A stretch of 64,000 nt of DNA from Conexibacter sp. SYSU D00693 (GTDB lineage Bacteria; Actinomycetota; Thermoleophilia; Solirubrobacterales; Solirubrobacteraceae): the NCBI RefSeq assembly GCF_017084525.1, contig NZ_CP070950.1, positions 2,356,001 through 2,420,000 on the forward strand, in the 5' to 3' direction. A program made the translations under genes and the position numbers. Shown here in pieces: positions 16,590 to 25,331 of the stretch (within the stretch, counting starts at the first letter, position 1; every line of letters starts with the position of its first letter). The notes beneath the pieces are model-generated. The model did no database searches and was not told where the DNA came from. It was given only the letters and a program-made list of their open reading frames with translations.

Positions 16590-17192
16590 TCAGCGCAGGA
16601 TCAGCCGCAGCAGCGGCATCGCCGAGCCGGGCTCGGCGACCTCGCCGGTGATGAGCCGGCGGTGGACGTAGGTCTCGGCGACGCGGACGAGGGCGAGTGC
16701 CAGCTCGTCGACGTCCATGCCGGGGCGGAAGTCGCTCGTGGCCTGCGCGTCGCGGAGGAGGTCGGCGAACGCGCCGACCAGGCGGGGCTGGAAGCCGCCG
16801 TCGCCACGGGTCACCAGCCGCATGGCGAACTCGCCCTCCTCCTCGAGGAAGCGCTGCATGCCCGGGTGGACGAGCAGGTCGTCGATGAAGCCGCCGACGA
16901 TCGCCGCCACCCGGCGGCCGCCGCGGGCTCGGGTGCGCCGCGCCTCCAGCGCGAGCGTCTCCTGCGTGAGCCCCCAGAGCACCTCGGCCAGGAGCCGCTC
17001 CCGCGACCCGACCCAGCGGTGCACCGTGACGCGGCTGACCCCAAGCTCTGCGGCGACGGCCGTGACGTCGACCCGCCGCCCTTCGAGGAACGCGCGCCGG
17101 GCCACGCGCAGCGCGTCTAGCGGCGTCGGGCGCGGCTTGGGCGCCCCGTCGCGCAGCTGGCGGTCCAGCGCGGTGGTGGTCGGCGGCGCCAC
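16590..17192 (-). CDS. TetR-family transcriptional regulator
   Basis: 200 aa from a GTG at 17192. The N-terminal helix-turn-helix reads VDVTAVAAELGVSRVTVHRWVGSRERLLAEVLW, typical of TetR except that Trp replaces the usual Tyr in the recognition helix. The rest is helical and ligand-binding (FIDDLLVHPGMQRFLEEEGEF). A TAGGGT box lies 7 bases upstream of the chosen start; earlier in-frame codons would read through this promoter. The divergent neighbour encodes an exported LVIVD protein, and a perfect inverted repeat lies between the two, so the natural inference is repression of both genes. Ligand unknown. Confidence 0.85.
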   Translation of the reverse strand: MAPPTTTALDRQLRDGAPKPRPTPLDALRVARRAFLEGRRVDVTAVAAELGVSRVTVHRWVGSRERLLAEVLWGLTQETLALEARRTRARGGRRVAAIVGGFIDDLLVHPGMQRFLEEEGEFAMRLVTRGDGGFQPRLVGAFADLLRDAQATSDFRPGMDVDELALALVRVAETYVHRRLITGEVAEPGSAMPLLRLILR

Positions 17193-17199
17193 GTGCAGC

Positions 17200-17205
17200 A
17201 CCCTA
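17200..17205 (-). promoter_or_regulatory. -10 box of TetR gene (TAGGGT)
   Basis: Minus-strand TAGGGT, 7 bases from the GTG start at 17192. Confidence 0.5.
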
Positions 17206-17222
17206 TCCGCAGCGTGTCGTGG

Positions 17223-17248
17223 TGCAACACCCACCACCTGGTGTTGCA
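17223..17248. promoter_or_regulatory. Probable TetR operator, TGCAACACC-N8-GGTGTTGCA
   Basis: Perfect 9-bp inverted repeat with an 8-base spacer, placed between the -10 boxes of the TetR gene (17200-17205) and the LVIVD gene (17268-17273). Size, symmetry and position are those of a TetR operator able to block both promoters. Confidence 0.7.
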
Positions 17249-17267
17249 GAGCCGGCACGCGCGAGGT

Positions 17268-17273
17268 TAGGGT
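17268..17273 (+). promoter_or_regulatory. -10 box of LVIVD gene (TAGGGT)
   Basis: TAGGGT lies 8 bases before the ATG at 17282, so the mRNA would have almost no leader. Confidence 0.5.
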
Positions 17274-17281
17274 CGGCCGCG

Positions 17282-19075
17282 ATGTCCCTGCTCGCCCGCG
17301 GCCTCGCCGTCGCCGTCCTCGTCCTCGCCGCCGCGGCGCCCGCGGCCGTCGCCCACCTCCCGCTGCGCGACGCGGCCGGCCAGCAGCAGCCGCTGCTGCG
17401 CACGTGGCTCACCGAGCAGGGGTTGCAGGGCGTGATGCCGGGGGCGCCGCAGATCATCCCCGACCTCTACGGCGGCCCCCAGCCGCGGCGCGCGGAGCCG
17501 CCGCTGACCGCCACGCCGAAGGCCGACTGCGGGCCGGGGTCGCGACCGGAGACGAACCTCCAGGGCCGCGTCCCCAAGGGCGCCAAGGAGGGCTTCACCT
17601 GCAACGCCGAGCTGATCGCGAAGGAGGGCGCGACCGGCGGGTTCAAGGTCGAGCGCTACGTGGACAAGACGGGCCGCCAGTGCGCCTACTACGACACCGC
17701 GCTCGTCTTCCCGCTCAACGTCGTGCCGGACGTGCTCGCGGGCAAGCAGGCCGGGACCGCGGTCATCGACATGAGCGACCCGCGCAAGCCCGTGCGCACG
17801 ACGACGCTCCAGACCCCGGCGATGCTCTCGCCCCACGAGTCCTTGCTCGTCCACCAGGGCCGCGGCCTGCTCGCCGCCGGCATGGGCACCCCCGCCACCG
17901 CGCCGGCGTTCGTCGACCTCTACGACCTCAGCGAGGACTGCCGCTACCCCAAGCTCCTGAGCAGCCGGCTCATCTCGCTCTTCGGCCACGAGAGCGGCTT
18001 CGCCCCCGACGGCAAGACCTTCTACGTCACCTCGCTGTTCACGAACACCGTCGCCGCGATCGACGTCAGCGACCCCCGCAACCCGCGCGAGCTCGGCGTC
18101 TTCCTCTACCCCTCCCACGGCTTCGCCGTCTCCGACGACGGCACCCGCGGCTACGTCAACGGCTTCCGCGGCCTGCAGGTCGTCGACCTCACCGACGTCC
18201 AGCAGCGCAAGCCCAACCCGAAGGTGCCGCAGGTCTCGGGGCTCTCGTGGCGCTCGCTCTCCATCCCCCAGAACGCCGTCCCGGTGACGATCGGCGGGCG
18301 CAGGATGCTCGTCGAGAACGACGAGTTCGCCTACACCAACGGCTTCATCACGGCCAACGGCGACGACGTCGGCGCCGGGCGGATCATCGACCTCACCGAC
18401 GAGACCGCCCCGCGCGTCGTCTCCAACCTGCGCCTCGAGGTCCACCAGCCCGAGCACCGCAAGACCGTCAACGGCGACCCCGGCACCTCGTTCCTGGCCA
18501 CGGGCTACGCCATGCACTACTGCGGGGTGCCCAAGCAGGTCGACCCGGGCATCGTCGCCTGCTCCTCCATCGGCTCGGGCCTGCGGGTCTTCGACATCCG
18601 CGACCCGTTCGCGCCGCGCGAGATCGCCTACTACGTCGGCGAGCCCCGCTCGTTCCTCGGCCTGCCGGGGAACCTCGACCCGGCGAACTTCGCCATGTCG
18701 CGCCCCGCCTTCGACGAGGCCAACGGCGACATCTGGTACTCCGACGCCAACGCGGGCCTGCGCGTCGTGCACCTCACCAACGGCGTCTGGCCCTTCGCGC
18801 CCACGAGCCAGGCCGGCCTACCGGCAACCGACCGCTGCCTCAGCCGCCGCCGCTTCCCGATCCGCCTCGGCACCCGCAGGACGAGGCTGCGCTCGGCGAC
18901 GGTGACGCTCAACGGCAAGCGCGTCCGCGTCCGCCGCAGCGCCGGCCGCCTCGTGGCGACCGTCGACCTCCGCGGCCGCCCGCGCCAGACCGTCACCGTC
19001 CGCGTCGTCGCCCGCACCAAGGGTGGCCGGACGCTGCGCGAGACCCGGCGCTACCGGACCTGCACCAAGCGGTGA
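17282..19075 (+). CDS. Exported LVIVD-repeat protein with Arg-rich C-terminal module
   Basis: 597 aa. The start MSLLARGLAVAVLVLAAAAP and following AAVAHL form a signal peptide, cleaved near residue 24. The body holds LVIVD-type beta-propeller blades: TAVIDMSDPRKPVRTTTLQ, VAAIDVSDPRNPRELGVF, LQVVDLTDVQQRK, RIIDLTDETAPRVVSNLR, LRVFDIRDPFAPREIAYY. Such proteins are surface-exposed and of unknown function. The last ~75 residues (after CLSRRRFPIRLG) form a separate Arg/Thr-rich beta domain bounded by cysteines and ending RRYRTCTKR, which reappears on the GH3 enzyme at 34624. A 15-residue HDESG-like ligand motif is not evident. Probably repressed by the divergent TetR. Confidence 0.8.
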   Translation: MSLLARGLAVAVLVLAAAAPAAVAHLPLRDAAGQQQPLLRTWLTEQGLQGVMPGAPQIIPDLYGGPQPRRAEPPLTATPKADCGPGSRPETNLQGRVPKGAKEGFTCNAELIAKEGATGGFKVERYVDKTGRQCAYYDTALVFPLNVVPDVLAGKQAGTAVIDMSDPRKPVRTTTLQTPAMLSPHESLLVHQGRGLLAAGMGTPATAPAFVDLYDLSEDCRYPKLLSSRLISLFGHESGFAPDGKTFYVTSLFTNTVAAIDVSDPRNPRELGVFLYPSHGFAVSDDGTRGYVNGFRGLQVVDLTDVQQRKPNPKVPQVSGLSWRSLSIPQNAVPVTIGGRRMLVENDEFAYTNGFITANGDDVGAGRIIDLTDETAPRVVSNLRLEVHQPEHRKTVNGDPGTSFLATGYAMHYCGVPKQVDPGIVACSSIGSGLRVFDIRDPFAPREIAYYVGEPRSFLGLPGNLDPANFAMSRPAFDEANGDIWYSDANAGLRVVHLTNGVWPFAPTSQAGLPATDRCLSRRRFPIRLGTRRTRLRSATVTLNGKRVRVRRSAGRLVATVDLRGRPRQTVTVRVVARTKGGRTLRETRRYRTCTKR

Positions 19076-19088
19076 GGCGCTCAGCGCC
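19076..19088. repeat. Short palindrome GGCGCTCAGCGCC between convergent genes
   Basis: A 13-bp palindrome that spans the 5-bp gap between the LVIVD stop and the stop of the convergent binding-protein gene (TCA 19081-19083). It may help terminate both transcripts; the stem is only 6 bp. Confidence 0.3.
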
Positions 19089-20757
19089 GGCCGGTGAACG
19101 TCAGGTCCCAGAGCCCGAAGTACGGGCTCGCCGCAGCATCGACGTCGGCGCTGCGCACGAGGGTGCTGACGTCCCAGGTGTAGGGGACGACCGGCGCGAG
19201 GGCCATCGCGCGGCGGTCGACCTGGGCCCAGGCCGCGTCCCGCTCCGCACCCGGCGGCAGCAGGCGCGCGGCGGAGATCGCCCGGTTCACCCCCGTGCTG
19301 CGTAGCTGCGCGATGTTCGTGTTCCCCTCACGGGTGATCGCGCGTCCGTCGAAGTTCGGCGCCAGCAGGCTCTCGCCGTCGTCGTAGTCCTTGAACCAGC
19401 CGGCGGTCGCGCACACGGCGACGCGTCGCGCCGGGCGCTGGCAGAAGTCCGCGTAGACGCGGTCCTGGCTGAGGAGCCTCAGCCGCGTGCGGAAGCCCAG
19501 GCCCCGGAGCTGGCGCACCGCCTCGCGGGCCGTCGAGCGCCCCGGGTCGGTGTTCGCGCCCACCACGAGGAGCGGCCGGTGGTCGGGCGGGCGACCGCTG
19601 CGCGAGCCGGCCCGACGGAAGTACCGCCGGGCGAGGCGCCGGTCCGCGCGAGGCGAGCGCAGGAAGTCCAGTCCAGGCCCGGCCACGCCGCCGGCCTGCT
19701 CGAAGCCGGGGGTGCCGGGTGGCAGCCAGTGCGTCGGGACCAGGCCGGCCGCGGCGCCGCCGCGTGTGGCCCGCAGGCGCGTGCGGTCCATGCCGGCGAG
19801 CACGCCACGGCGGACGTCCACGTCGTCGAACGGGTTCATCCGCGTGTTGAGCGCCAGGTACCGCGTGCCGCCGGCGGCCGCCTCGGCGAGCTGTGCAGGC
19901 GCCGCGGCGCGGAGGCGGGGCACGAGTGCCGCGGGAACGACATCGGCCCCGACCGTCATCGAGCCGCGCAGCGTGCGCTCGGTCGTCGGCACGGAGCCTG
20001 GCACGTCGAGGTCGATGCGGATCGCGTCGGCGTAGGCCGGACGGAAGTCGGTCGCCGGGTCCCAGTTCGGGTTGCGCGTGAGGAGCATGAGCCGTCCGGC
20101 GCGCCGGGAGGTCAGGCGGTAGGCGCCGGAGGCGACCGGGCGCTGCTCGTACGTCGACCGCGCGCGCCGGTCGAGCGGTCCCGCGACCTCCTTCGGGACG
20201 GGCGCGGTGATCGGCAGCACGAGCGCGGCGGCGAGCGCCCCGGCGTTCGCCGTGCGCGTGCGCAGGATGAGCGTCCGGTCGTCGACGGCCTGCACGCCCT
20301 CGATGCCCTGCGGCGCCCTGGGCACGCGCGCGGGGGACGGCGCACCGACGAGGCCCTGGAAGTACGAGACGTACTGACCGCCGACGGAGGTGCTGAACGC
20401 CCGCTCGATCGCGTACTTGACGTCGCCCGCGACCACCGCACGGTCCACCGGCGGCTCGAAGCGGACCCCGGGACGCAGCCGGACCGTCAGCGTCCGCCCG
20501 CCGTCGCCGACCTCCGGCGGGCCGGCAGCGAGGTCCGGAACCGGCTTGGCCTCGCCCGGCCGGTACGCGTAGAGCGTCCGGTGCATGGTCATCGCGACCT
20601 GGAAGCCGAACTGGAAGTACGTCGCGCCGGGGTCCAGGTAGTCGACGTCACCCGACGCAAGGACGTTGAGCGTCCCGCCGCGCTGCGCCGCCTCAGCGCC
20701 CGGCACCGCCACCGTCACGGCGAGCGCCGCGACCGCCACTGCCATCCCCCGCCGCAT
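19081..20757 (-). CDS. Peptide/nickel ABC transporter substrate-binding protein (SBP_bac_5 family)
   Basis: 558 aa, the usual size for family 5 binding proteins. A signal peptide (VAVAALAVTVAVPGAEAA) is followed by the diagnostic GGTLNVLASGDVDYLDPG, then VMTLRxG-like LTVRLRPGVRFEPP, the SGAYRLTSRRAGRLMLLTRNPNW segment and the RRGVLAGMDRTRL region. It would capture an oligopeptide or similar solute outside the membrane. No permease or ATPase genes are adjacent, and there is no lipobox cysteine, so membrane attachment is unexplained. The ATG at 20757 is chosen because TAGGGT (minus strand 20765-20770) lies 7 bases ahead; a GTG at 20766 falls inside that box. Confidence 0.85.
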   Translation of the reverse strand: MRRGMAVAVAALAVTVAVPGAEAAQRGGTLNVLASGDVDYLDPGATYFQFGFQVAMTMHRTLYAYRPGEAKPVPDLAAGPPEVGDGGRTLTVRLRPGVRFEPPVDRAVVAGDVKYAIERAFSTSVGGQYVSYFQGLVGAPSPARVPRAPQGIEGVQAVDDRTLILRTRTANAGALAAALVLPITAPVPKEVAGPLDRRARSTYEQRPVASGAYRLTSRRAGRLMLLTRNPNWDPATDFRPAYADAIRIDLDVPGSVPTTERTLRGSMTVGADVVPAALVPRLRAAAPAQLAEAAAGGTRYLALNTRMNPFDDVDVRRGVLAGMDRTRLRATRGGAAAGLVPTHWLPPGTPGFEQAGGVAGPGLDFLRSPRADRRLARRYFRRAGSRSGRPPDHRPLLVVGANTDPGRSTAREAVRQLRGLGFRTRLRLLSQDRVYADFCQRPARRVAVCATAGWFKDYDDGESLLAPNFDGRAITREGNTNIAQLRSTGVNRAISAARLLPPGAERDAAWAQVDRRAMALAPVVPYTWDVSTLVRSADVDAAASPYFGLWDLTFTGRR

Positions 20758-20764
20758 GGCGCGC

Positions 20765-20770
20765 ACCCTA
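20765..20770 (-). promoter_or_regulatory. -10 box of binding-protein gene (TAGGGT)
   Basis: Minus-strand TAGGGT, 7 bases from the ATG ending at 20757. Confidence 0.5.
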
Positions 20771-20830
20771 CCGGCGCAGAGGACTGACCGCTCAGCCTCG
20801 CCTGAGCACCGGGCGGGGCGCCCGCGACGA

Positions 20831-20866
20831 CCGAGGGCCCCGGCGCGTGCGCGCCGGGGCCCTTGG
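20831..20866 (-). terminator. Strong hairpin terminator after the chemoreceptor gene
   Basis: A 13-bp perfect G+C stem (arms GGGCCCCGGCGCG and CGCGCCGGGGCCC, 20835-20847 and 20850-20862) with flanking pairs that extend it further, about 20 bases past the chemoreceptor stop. There is no U-run in either direction; hairpin-only terminators are common in high-GC actinobacteria. Confidence 0.75.
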
Positions 20867-20886
20867 GTCCTGCTGTGCGGGAGCGG

Positions 20887-22710
20887 CTAGACCGCGAGCT
20901 TGAACCGCTCGACGAGCGCCTGGAGCTGCTCGGCGTTGTGGGCGAGCTCCTGCGCCGACGCAGCGATCTGCTGCGTCGAGGCCGACGTCTGCTCGCTGGA
21001 GGCCGAGACCTCCTGCGAGGACGCGCTCGTCTGCTCGGCGACGGACGCGACCTCGACGATCTCGGCCGCCATGCTGGACGACGTGCCCGAGATCTGCTGG
21101 ATCGCGACGGCGATCTCGCTGACGTGGGCGCTGAGCTCGGCGACGCCGGCACCGATCTCGTCGAATGCCGCGCGGGCCTCGTCGACGGTGCGCGCGCCCT
21201 CGTCGGTGCGCTCGCCGCCGGTCTCGACGACGGCGACCACGCGCGAGGTCTCGCTCTGGATCTCCTGGATGAGCTCGGCGATGGAGCCCGCGGCGGCCTG
21301 GGACTCCTCGGCCAGCTTGCGGACCTCCTCGGCGACGACCGCGAAGCCGCGGCCCTGCTCGCCGGCGCGGGCGGCCTCGATCGCCGCGTTCAGGGCGAGG
21401 AGGTTCGTCTGCTCGGAGATGCCGGTGATCGTGTCGACGATGCCGCCGATCTGGTCGCTCTTGGCGCCGAGGTCGCGGATGGCGGTCGTGGCCTGCTGCG
21501 AGGCGGTGCGCACCGCCTCCATGGCCGCGGTGGCCTGGGTCACCGCGGTGGCGCCGGCCTGCGCGCGGTCGCGCGTCTGCTCGGCGACGGCGGCGGCCTC
21601 CTGGGCCTTGCTCGCGGACTGCTCGGTGGCGACGGCGAGCTGCTCCGTGCCCGAGCGGGCGGACTCGACCGAGCGCACCTGGCGCACGGTGCCCTCGGTG
21701 ACCTCGCCGACGGCGCGCGAGATCTCGCCGATGGCGCGACCCGCCTCGTCGGAGGCCTGGGCGACCTGGCCGGAGGCGCCGCGCACCGTGCGCGCGGTCG
21801 TCTGGACCGTGCCGAGCAGGTCCGCCAGGGCGTCGCGCGAGGCGTTGTAGGCCTCGATCGACACGACCATGCGCTCGCGGATCTCGTTCACCGCGTGGCC
21901 GACCTGGCCGATCTCGTCCTCGCCCGTCGTCGTGAGCGGCTCCGTCTTCGGCGCGGCGTTGTGGGTCAGGTCCCCGTCGGCGAGACGGCGCAGACCGGTC
22001 TCGAGGTCGGCCGTGTCGTGCTCACGGAGGGAGCTCAGCCGGTCCAGGACCGCATCGACGCGGCGCTTGATGTCGGCCGAGAGGGCGAGCGCGATGCCGA
22101 GGGCCACCAGGGCGGCGACGAGCCCGATGACGATGAGGTTGCGCCGCGTCGAGGCGCCGGTGGCCTCCTGGTCGCGGACGGCGTCCTTGACGAACTTCTC
22201 GGTGTCGGCGTCGATCTTGGCCGCCGTCGCGCGGAAGGCGTCGAACTCCTCCTTGCCCTCGCCGATCTTGGCCTGCGCCTGGGCCTTGCCGGCCGGGCCG
22301 GAGGCCACGAGCGCGATCTGCCCGGCGAAGTAGTCCTCGAGGCTCTTGATCTGCGGCTTGGCCTCAGCGATCAGGCCGGCCATGATCGGGTGCGCGGCCA
22401 GCAGGGGCTCGATCGCCTTGAGGTCCTCGGCGACCGCCTTGCGGCCCGCCTCGTAGGGCTCGAGCGACGCGCGGTCGCCGGTCACCAGGTAGCCGCGGAC
22501 GCCGGTCTCCTGGTTGACCATCTGGGAGAGGAGGTCCTTGGTCCCCGTCTGCAGGGCCATGGCGTCCTCGACGAACGTCTCGCGGGCGGAGTCGGTGAGG
22601 GTGGAGGTTGCGCGTGCCCCGAGGGCGACGACGATGACGAGGAGGGTCAGGACGGTGCCGAAGCCGGCGAGCAGCTTCGTGCGCAGCGACCAGCGCGTGA
22701 GCATGTGCAT
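20887..22710 (-). CDS. Methyl-accepting chemotaxis protein
   Basis: 607 aa. Order: short cytoplasmic start, transmembrane helix 1 (12-32, [20 protein letters not shown]), an extracytoplasmic four-helix region with the CHASE3-like motif [21 protein letters not shown] (about 66-86, written in part), transmembrane helix 2 (191-212), HAMP linker, and a long coiled-coil signalling domain containing [19 protein letters not shown], the conserved hairpin tip that contacts CheA/CheW. Repeats of Ala/Ser/Thr/Gln heptads dominate the end. No che genes are in the window. The start at 22710 is set by AAGGA 8 bases upstream; a longer frame to 22788 lacks a ribosome-binding site. Confidence 0.93.
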   Translation of the reverse strand: MHMLTRWSLRTKLLAGFGTVLTLLVIVVALGARATSTLTDSARETFVEDAMALQTGTKDLLSQMVNQETGVRGYLVTGDRASLEPYEAGRKAVAEDLKAIEPLLAAHPIMAGLIAEAKPQIKSLEDYFAGQIALVASGPAGKAQAQAKIGEGKEEFDAFRATAAKIDADTEKFVKDAVRDQEATGASTRRNLIVIGLVAALVALGIALALSADIKRRVDAVLDRLSSLREHDTADLETGLRRLADGDLTHNAAPKTEPLTTTGEDEIGQVGHAVNEIRERMVVSIEAYNASRDALADLLGTVQTTARTVRGASGQVAQASDEAGRAIGEISRAVGEVTEGTVRQVRSVESARSGTEQLAVATEQSASKAQEAAAVAEQTRDRAQAGATAVTQATAAMEAVRTASQQATTAIRDLGAKSDQIGGIVDTITGISEQTNLLALNAAIEAARAGEQGRGFAVVAEEVRKLAEESQAAAGSIAELIQEIQSETSRVVAVVETGGERTDEGARTVDEARAAFDEIGAGVAELSAHVSEIAVAIQQISGTSSSMAAEIVEVASVAEQTSASSQEVSASSEQTSASTQQIAASAQELAHNAEQLQALVERFKLAV

Positions 22711-22844
22711 GGGTGAGGTCCTTCGGTGGGCGGAGGACGGCCGGCTGCCGTCCACGGACCCTCCGGTGGTCGGCCGCATGTGTCGCACATCCGCAGCTCA
22801 TCGCCCGACGGTCTGGCACGCGACCGCTCGTCGCGCCGTGGCCG

Positions 22845-22868
22845 CCGCTCGACCGCTCGACCGCTCGA
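22845..22868. repeat. Three tandem copies of CCGCTCGA
   Basis: The octamer CCGCTCGA occurs three times head to tail in the 169-bp gap between the chemoreceptor start and the SDR stop, with a degenerate fourth copy (GACCGCTCGT) 20 bases before. It is likely slippage-prone filler; a phase-variable role is not indicated because 8-bp units would not be read in a gene here. Confidence 0.55.
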
Positions 22869-22879
22869 CCGCCGCCGCG

Positions 22880-23716
22880 CTAGCGCGGCCCGAGGCGCTT
22901 GAGCCCGCGGACGACGAGCCCGGGGTAGCGCGACGGCACCAGCCGGACGAGCCCGTCGAGGGCCTTCGCGTCGTTGCCGACCATCACGCGGCCCTTGTTC
23001 GCCTCGACGCCCGCGATGATGGTCTCGGCCGCCTGGCCGGCGTCCATCTTCAGGAGCTTGTCGTTGTAGTAGCGGCGGCGGCGCTCGTCGGCCTCGGTGA
23101 CCGGGAGGCCGAGCTCCTTGGCGCGGGCGAAGGCGTTGTCGGCGATGGCGGTCTTGATGCCGCCCGGGTGCACGACCGTGACGCCGAGCCGGTGGCCGGC
23201 GGCGAGGGCCTCCATGCGCAGGGACTCGGTGAAGCCGCGAACCGCGAACTTCGAGGCGCAGTAGTGGCTCATCTCGGGCTGGGCGAGGATGCCGTTGAGG
23301 CTCGAGATGTTGATGACGTGGCCGTCGCCGGAGGCGACGAGGTGCGGCAGGAAGGCCTTCGTGCCGTGGATGACGCCCCACAGGTTGATCCCCAGGACGC
23401 GCTCCCAGTCCTCGAACTCCGACTCCAGCACGCTGCGCGAGAACGCGATGCCGGCGTTGTTGTAGACCTGGTGCACCACGCCGAAGTGCTCCGCGACCGT
23501 CGTGGCGTAGGCGACGACCGCGTCGCGGTCGCTGACGTCGAGGCGCTGCGTGTGGACGTCGCCGCCGACCTGCTGGGCGGTCGCCGCCAGACCCGCCTCG
23601 TCGACGTCGCTGAGCGCTACGCGGGCCCCGCGGCGCGCGAGTCCCAGGGCGAGCGCGCGGCCGATGCCCGACGCCGCCCCCGTGACGACGCAGACCTTCC
23701 CGCCGACGGCGCTCAC
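22880..23716 (-). CDS. Short-chain dehydrogenase/reductase
   Basis: 278 aa, classical SDR. The cofactor motif TGAASGIG lies at residues 12-19, NNAG in VYNNAGIAFS, the catalytic serine in INISSLNG and YxxxK in SHYCASKFAV, with PGGIKTAI after the active site. The C-terminal extension (KALDGLVRLVPSRYPGLVVRG) is typical of SDRs that act on lipids or steroids. The GTG at 23716 overlaps the stop of the monooxygenase gene (GTGA), so the two are translationally coupled; the SDR probably handles an alcohol or ketone before or after the Baeyer-Villiger step. The stop lies in a 16-bp palindrome (22874-22889). Confidence 0.9.
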   Translation of the reverse strand: MSAVGGKVCVVTGAASGIGRALALGLARRGARVALSDVDEAGLAATAQQVGGDVHTQRLDVSDRDAVVAYATTVAEHFGVVHQVYNNAGIAFSRSVLESEFEDWERVLGINLWGVIHGTKAFLPHLVASGDGHVINISSLNGILAQPEMSHYCASKFAVRGFTESLRMEALAAGHRLGVTVVHPGGIKTAIADNAFARAKELGLPVTEADERRRRYYNDKLLKMDAGQAAETIIAGVEANKGRVMVGNDAKALDGLVRLVPSRYPGLVVRGLKRLGPR

Positions 23717-25224
23717 GCCGCGGCCGCCTGCAGCTCGTCCGCGTCGCGGCCGCGGACGGCGCGGCGCTCGAGGCGCAGCTCGGGGTCCTCGACGGGGCCG
23801 CGCAGGAACGCGACGTCCTTCTTGTAGTCCATCGCCAGGTGCCACGGCTCGCGCGAGCCGGCCTTCGGCAGCTTGTCGAGCGCGCGCAGGACGTAGCCGG
23901 CCTTGAAGTCCAGCAGCGGGCGCTGCTCCATCGCGGGGTCGCTGTTGACCGGCATCGCGGTGTCGAACCCGCAGCGGTCCATGTGCGCGAGCAGGCGGCA
24001 GAGGTGCTCGCAGACGAGGTCGACCTTCAGGGTCCAGGACGAGTTCGTGTAGCCGATGGCGAACGCGAAGTTCGGGACCCCACTGCCCATCATCCCCTTG
24101 TAGGCCATGGTCTCCGGGATCGAGACCGGCCGGCCGTCGACCTCGAACTGCATCCCGCCGAAGATCAGGAGGTTCAGCCCGGTCGCGGTGACGATGACGT
24201 CGGCCTCGAGCTCGCGGCCGTCCTCGAGGCGGACGCCGCCCTCGGTGAAGCGGTCGATCTTCGCGGTCACGATCTCGGCGTCGCCCTTGCGCAGCGACCG
24301 GAAGAGGTCGCCGTTGGGCACCGCGCACAGGCGCTGGTCCCACGGGCCGTACTTCGGGTTGAAGTGGACGTCCACGTCGACGCCCGAGCCCTCGAGCTGC
24401 CTGGCGTTGACCCAGCGGATGAGCTTGCGCGCCGCGTTCGGGCGCTTCTGGCAGAAGCTGTAGAGCCAGCGCTGGCGGGCGACGTTCTTGCGCCGGGTCA
24501 GCTCGTGGCCGCGCTGGTCGCCGAAGACCCTGCGCAGGAGGTCGGCGATCGGGTCCTTCTCGGGCAGCGGCAGGACGTAGCTCGGCGAGCGCTGGAGCAT
24601 CGTCACGTGCGCGCCCTGGCGGGCGAGGGCCGGGACGAGCGTCACCGACGTCGCGCCCGAGCCGATGACGACGATCCGCTTGCCCGCGACGTCGAGGTCC
24701 TCGGGCCAGTGCTGGGGGTGCACGAGCCGGCCGGCGAAGTCCTCCTCGCCGGCGAAGCGGGGACGGAAGCCCTCGTCGTAGCGGTAGTAGCCCGAGGCGC
24801 AGAACAGCCAGCCGCAGGTGAGCTCGACCGTCTCGCCGTCGTGCTCGGCGCGCACGGTCCAGCGCGCGTCCTCGCTGGACCACGACGCCGCGAGGACCTT
24901 GTGGCCGTAGCGGATGTGCTGGTCGATCCCCGCCTCGCTGGCGGTCTCGCGCAAGTAGCGCAGGATGTCGGGACCGTCGGCGATCGCCTTCTCGCCCGTC
25001 CAGGGCTTGAACGCGTAGGCGAAGGTCGACAGGTCGGAGTCCGAGCGGATGCCGGGGTAGCGGAAGAGGTCCCACGTGCCGCCGCTGGCCTCGCGCGCCT
25101 CGAGGATCGCGTAGCTCTTGCCGGGGAGCTTGTCCTGGAGGTGCCAGGCGGCGCCGATGCCGGACAGGCCGGCTCCGACGACCAGGACGTCGACGTGGTC
25201 GGTGGCGGTGGCGGTCGCGGTCAT
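23713..25224 (-). CDS. FAD-dependent Baeyer-Villiger-type monooxygenase (EthA-like)
   Basis: 503 aa. The FAD-binding GxGxxG is at 17-22 (VGAGLSGIG), the second dinucleotide motif near 187 (VVIGSGATSVTLV), and the Baeyer-Villiger fingerprint F-x-G-x3-H-x3-W-P reads FAGRLVHPQHWP at 163-174. Length and sequence (SGGTWDLFRYPGIRSDSD) resemble mycobacterial EthA and its group. It would insert oxygen next to a ketone using NADPH and O2. It is the first gene of a two-gene operon with the SDR and is divergent from a PucR regulator, which is the likely controller; in mycobacteria EthA is controlled by a TetR protein instead. The true ketone is unknown. Confidence 0.9.
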   Translation of the reverse strand: MTATATATDHVDVLVVGAGLSGIGAAWHLQDKLPGKSYAILEAREASGGTWDLFRYPGIRSDSDLSTFAYAFKPWTGEKAIADGPDILRYLRETASEAGIDQHIRYGHKVLAASWSSEDARWTVRAEHDGETVELTCGWLFCASGYYRYDEGFRPRFAGEEDFAGRLVHPQHWPEDLDVAGKRIVVIGSGATSVTLVPALARQGAHVTMLQRSPSYVLPLPEKDPIADLLRRVFGDQRGHELTRRKNVARQRWLYSFCQKRPNAARKLIRWVNARQLEGSGVDVDVHFNPKYGPWDQRLCAVPNGDLFRSLRKGDAEIVTAKIDRFTEGGVRLEDGRELEADVIVTATGLNLLIFGGMQFEVDGRPVSIPETMAYKGMMGSGVPNFAFAIGYTNSSWTLKVDLVCEHLCRLLAHMDRCGFDTAMPVNSDPAMEQRPLLDFKAGYVLRALDKLPKAGSREPWHLAMDYKKDVAFLRGPVEDPELRLERRAVRGRDADELQAAAA

Positions 25225-25318
25225 CGCAGCAGAGATGGTGCCCGGTCGGTCACCGCGAGGCGATGGACGAAGTGCCCGGACCTACGCCACCGTGTTGTGC
25301 ATGCTGCCCATCCAACGG

Positions 25319-25324
25319 TACCGT
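25319..25324 (+). promoter_or_regulatory. -10 box of first PucR gene (TACCGT)
   Basis: TACCGT is followed by 7 bases and the ATG at 25332. Confidence 0.5.
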
Positions 25325-25331
25325 CAGACCC

